DNA of 64,000 bases from HXMU1420-13 sp965601825 (GTDB taxonomy: Bacteria > Bacteroidota > Rhodothermia > Balneolales > Balneolaceae). Of this stretch, positions 62,140 to 64,000 are shown in pieces (the first letter of the stretch is position 1; each line of letters starts with the position of its first letter). Where the stretch lies: the NCBI GenBank assembly GCA_965601825.1, contig OZ271839.1:1984001-2048000 (forward strand), written 5' to 3'. A program made the position numbers and the translations under genes. Under the pieces are notes generated by a model, which ran no database searches, had not been told where the DNA came from, and saw only the letters and a program-made list of their open reading frames with translations.

Positions 62140-63060
62140 TTAAGCTACCTCCTCAGTTTTAAGATTATCTTCACCAACTGTAGAGATAAAAATCTCATTT
62201 AAAGAAGGTTGAACTCTTTCGAACTTATGAATATCAGCATGATCAATTGCCAGATGTAGTATATCTTGCATGTTTTGCCCATTCAATACTCGAATTTCTG
62301 CAAAATTAGTAGATCGATTGTTGATTCTAACTCCATCTAATTTATCCAGGAATGAGCCATCACCATCGAATTCAAGGTTAATTGTGTTTTTCCCAAAAGA
62401 GGCTTTTACCTCTCGTAAATCACCTTGAAGAACAGTTTTTCCATTATTAAAAAGGCAAATATCATCACACATCTGTTCAACTTGTTCCATTCGGTGAGTT
62501 GAGAAGAGAATACTTTTTCCTTTTGAACGAAGTTCAATTATAACTTCTTTCAATGTTTCGCTGTTGATAGGATCAAGCCCACTAAAAGGCTCATCGAAAA
62601 TGTAAATATCCGGATCATGAGCAATTGTAGCTATAAACTGAATTTTTTGAGACATCCCTTTAGATAGTTCGCCAACTTCTTTCTTTTTCCAGTCCGATGC
62701 TTCAAACCGTTCTAGCCAGTAGTCGATCGCCTTTTTAGCGTCTTTGGTTTTCATACCCTTGAGTTGTGTGAGATACATTAGCTGCTCACCAACTTTCATT
62801 TTTTTGTACAAACCACGCTCTTCCGGCATATAACCAATCATTTTCTGTGTTTCCGGGCTAGCGATCTGACCATTAATTGTAATGGTTCCGCTATCCGGTG
62901 CCAGAATATTGTTGATCATGCGAATAGTTGTAGTTTTACCTGCTCCGTTTGGCCCTAATAATCCGAAGATTCGCCCCTTCTCAACTGTGAAACTTACTTC
63001 ACTTACTGCTTTGTTCTTACCAAATGCCTTTGATACCTCTTCTAAATGAATAATTTCCAT
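62140..63060 (-). CDS. ABC transporter ATP-binding protein (NatA-like)
   Basis: Seen: 306 residues. Walker A GLLGPNGAGKTTTIRMI; signature LSKGMSQKIQF; Walker B IYIFDEPFSGLDPI; and switch His in FSTHRMEQVEQM. The C-terminal 80 residues form the DUF4162-type tail. Known: drives NatB-like export. The permease gene follows immediately. Divergent from glgA with 134 bases between. Confidence 0.88.
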   Translation of the reverse strand: MEIIHLEEVSKAFGKNKAVSEVSFTVEKGRIFGLLGPNGAGKTTTIRMINNILAPDSGTITINGQIASPETQKMIGYMPEERGLYKKMKVGEQLMYLTQLKGMKTKDAKKAIDYWLERFEASDWKKKEVGELSKGMSQKIQFIATIAHDPDIYIFDEPFSGLDPINSETLKEVIIELRSKGKSILFSTHRMEQVEQMCDDICLFNNGKTVLQGDLREVKASFGKNTINLEFDGDGSFLDKLDGVRINNRSTNFAEIRVLNGQNMQDILHLAIDHADIHKFERVQPSLNEIFISTVGEDNLKTEEVA

Positions 63061-63177
63061 GCACTTTTGCGTTTAGTTTAACTTATGATAAAACTTTATT
63101 GAAGCTACACATATGCATTGCAAGATCAACAAAGTTTTCTTATTTCTATCAGTAGCGGAATTACGAGGAGTATTACA

Positions 63178-63204
63178 ATGGGTTACAAAAAATCATGCAT
63201 ATAA
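63178..63204 (+). CDS. 8-codon upstream ORF overlapping glgA start
   Basis: Seen: ATG GGT TAC AAA AAA TCA TGC ATA TAA preceded by GAGGAG seven bases upstream, the best Shine-Dalgarno in this part of the window. Its stop lies inside the first codons of glgA (ATG 63195). Inferred: possible leader peptide for translational coupling; could be chance. Confidence 0.25.
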   Translation: MGYKKSCI

Positions 63205-64000
63205 TTCATCTTAGCGCAGAATGTTACCCGGCTGCAAAAGTCGGCGGATTGGGTGATGTTGTTGGGTCTTTACCGAAATATTTAAATAAACAGGGAGAGT
63301 TCTGTGAGGTCATTATTCCTAAATACCGAACACCTTGGCTTGATGCCCAGGAATATGATTTTGTTTGGGAAGCAACGGCACCACTTGGGCATTCCTATTT
63401 TAGTTTTACAATTTTAAAGGAGAAAGAAAATAAACTAGGATTTCCTCTTTATGTTATTGATATCCCCGGAAGGTTTGACCGACCCGGAGTTTATATCGAT
63501 CCATGGTCTGGGCATGGCTATTGGGACGAATTTGAAAGAGCACTTTCATTTCAAATTGCTGCACTTGAATGGATCCGAACATTCCATAATACACCGGATA
63601 TTATTCATTGCCATGATCATCATACTGGCCTTGTGCCTTTTATGATGAAGCAAAGTGTTCGATTTAGTCTTTTAGAAGATATTCCGACAATCATTACAGT
63701 TCATAATGCTGAATATCAGGGACAAAACAGCATGCTTCAGGCTGATATGTTGCCACCATTTATTCCACAGAACTATGGTTTATTAGAGTGGGATGGAGGT
63801 CTAAATTCCTTGGCATCTGCATTGAAATGTTCTTGGCAAATAACCACAGTTTCTAATAGTTATATGGATGAGTTGAGCTACTCATCCAGTGGTTTGGAAA
63901 GCTTGTTTCAACAAGAAGAGTCAAAATCTCGTGGAATAATTAATGGGATAGATAATGAAGTTTGGGATCCGGCTACAGATCCACTTATTGAATTTAATTA
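63195..64000 (+). CDS. glgA: glycogen/starch synthase (3' end cut by window)
   Basis: Seen: 268 complete codons. N-terminus HIIHLSAECYPAAKVGGLGD is the ADP-glucose-binding K-x-G-G motif of GT5 synthases. Later HCHDHHTGLVPFMMK, TVHNAEYQGQN, and GIINGIDNEVWDPATD. Known: transfers glucose from ADP-glucose to glycogen. Start at 63195 gives a typical family N-terminus. The C-terminal glycosyltransferase domain lies beyond the window. Confidence 0.92.
   Translation, partial: MHIIHLSAECYPAAKVGGLGDVVGSLPKYLNKQGEFCEVIIPKYRTPWLDAQEYDFVWEATAPLGHSYFSFTILKEKENKLGFPLYVIDIPGRFDRPGVYIDPWSGHGYWDEFERALSFQIAALEWIRTFHNTPDIIHCHDHHTGLVPFMMKQSVRFSLLEDIPTIITVHNAEYQGQNSMLQADMLPPFIPQNYGLLEWDGGLNSLASALKCSWQITTVSNSYMDELSYSSSGLESLFQQEESKSRGIINGIDNEVWDPATDPLIEFN

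Noticed and set aside
1..64000. CRISPR arrays, tRNA or rRNA genes, insertion sequences, prophage genes
   Set aside because: Looked for on both strands; no regularly spaced repeats, cloverleaf signatures, rRNA-like tracts, transposase or integrase products were found.

Overview
This is chromosomal DNA of roughly 37-40% GC (an estimate by eye). It most likely comes from a marine Balneola-like member of the Balneolota/Rhodothermota branch of the FCB group. The evidence is: two giant surface proteins ending in a type IX secretion C-terminal domain with the NYPNPFNPST motif; candidate promoters with the Bacteroidota -7 element TAnnTTTG; weak or absent Shine-Dalgarno sequences; frequent TTG start codons; and CrtY-type carotenoid synthesis. 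I saw no rRNA, tRNA, CRISPR array, transposase or integrase.

Layout. 1-10.3 kb is mostly housekeeping: a partial FAD amino-acid oxidase, a possible lipoprotein, a stand-alone receiver protein, a membrane-anchored repeat protein behind a perfect inverted repeat, a plant-type ferredoxin-NADP reductase, alaS, and the pdhA-pdhB-pdhC operon ending in a clean terminator. 10.4-24.5 kb is one long minus-strand locus and the most interesting part of the window. 24.7-40.5 kb holds two tandem paralogous giant T9SS-exported proteins (about 2,703 and 2,527 residues). 40.8-43.2 kb is rfbDCB (dTDP-rhamnose). 43.2-63.1 kb is mixed metabolism: EVE protein, old yellow enzyme, OprC-like copper receptor, a dCTP deaminase-BFD-RsmE operon, lycopene cyclase with nitrilase, threonine aldolase, a WYL regulator, argD, a candidate structured RNA, hisN with a catalytically dead M1-peptidase homologue, and a NatAB-type ABC exporter. 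The window closes inside glgA.

The key locus, read 5' to 3' on the minus strand, is: pseudopilin-like proteins and a DUF4900-like protein; a small secreted beta protein; four DUF4402-like pilin subunits, the last with its own promoter and terminator; a PapD-like chaperone; an outer-membrane usher carrying a C-terminal TPR; a natural FliF-FliG fusion; a TPR lipoprotein; MotA; and MotB with three SPOR-like modules. The last six genes are overlapping or nearly so, which indicates a single operon. The fusion keeps the FliF ring-building domain and all three FliG regions, but lacks FliF RBM1/RBM2 and the FliG EHPQ motif that binds FliM. My inference is that this encodes a stripped-down ion-driven rotary motor (MS-ring/C-ring in one polypeptide plus stator) with no switch complex and no flagellar export. 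It would be coupled through peptidoglycan-binding SPOR modules and matching periplasmic TPR modules to an outer-membrane chaperone-usher fibre. I cannot search databases, so its novelty is unverified.
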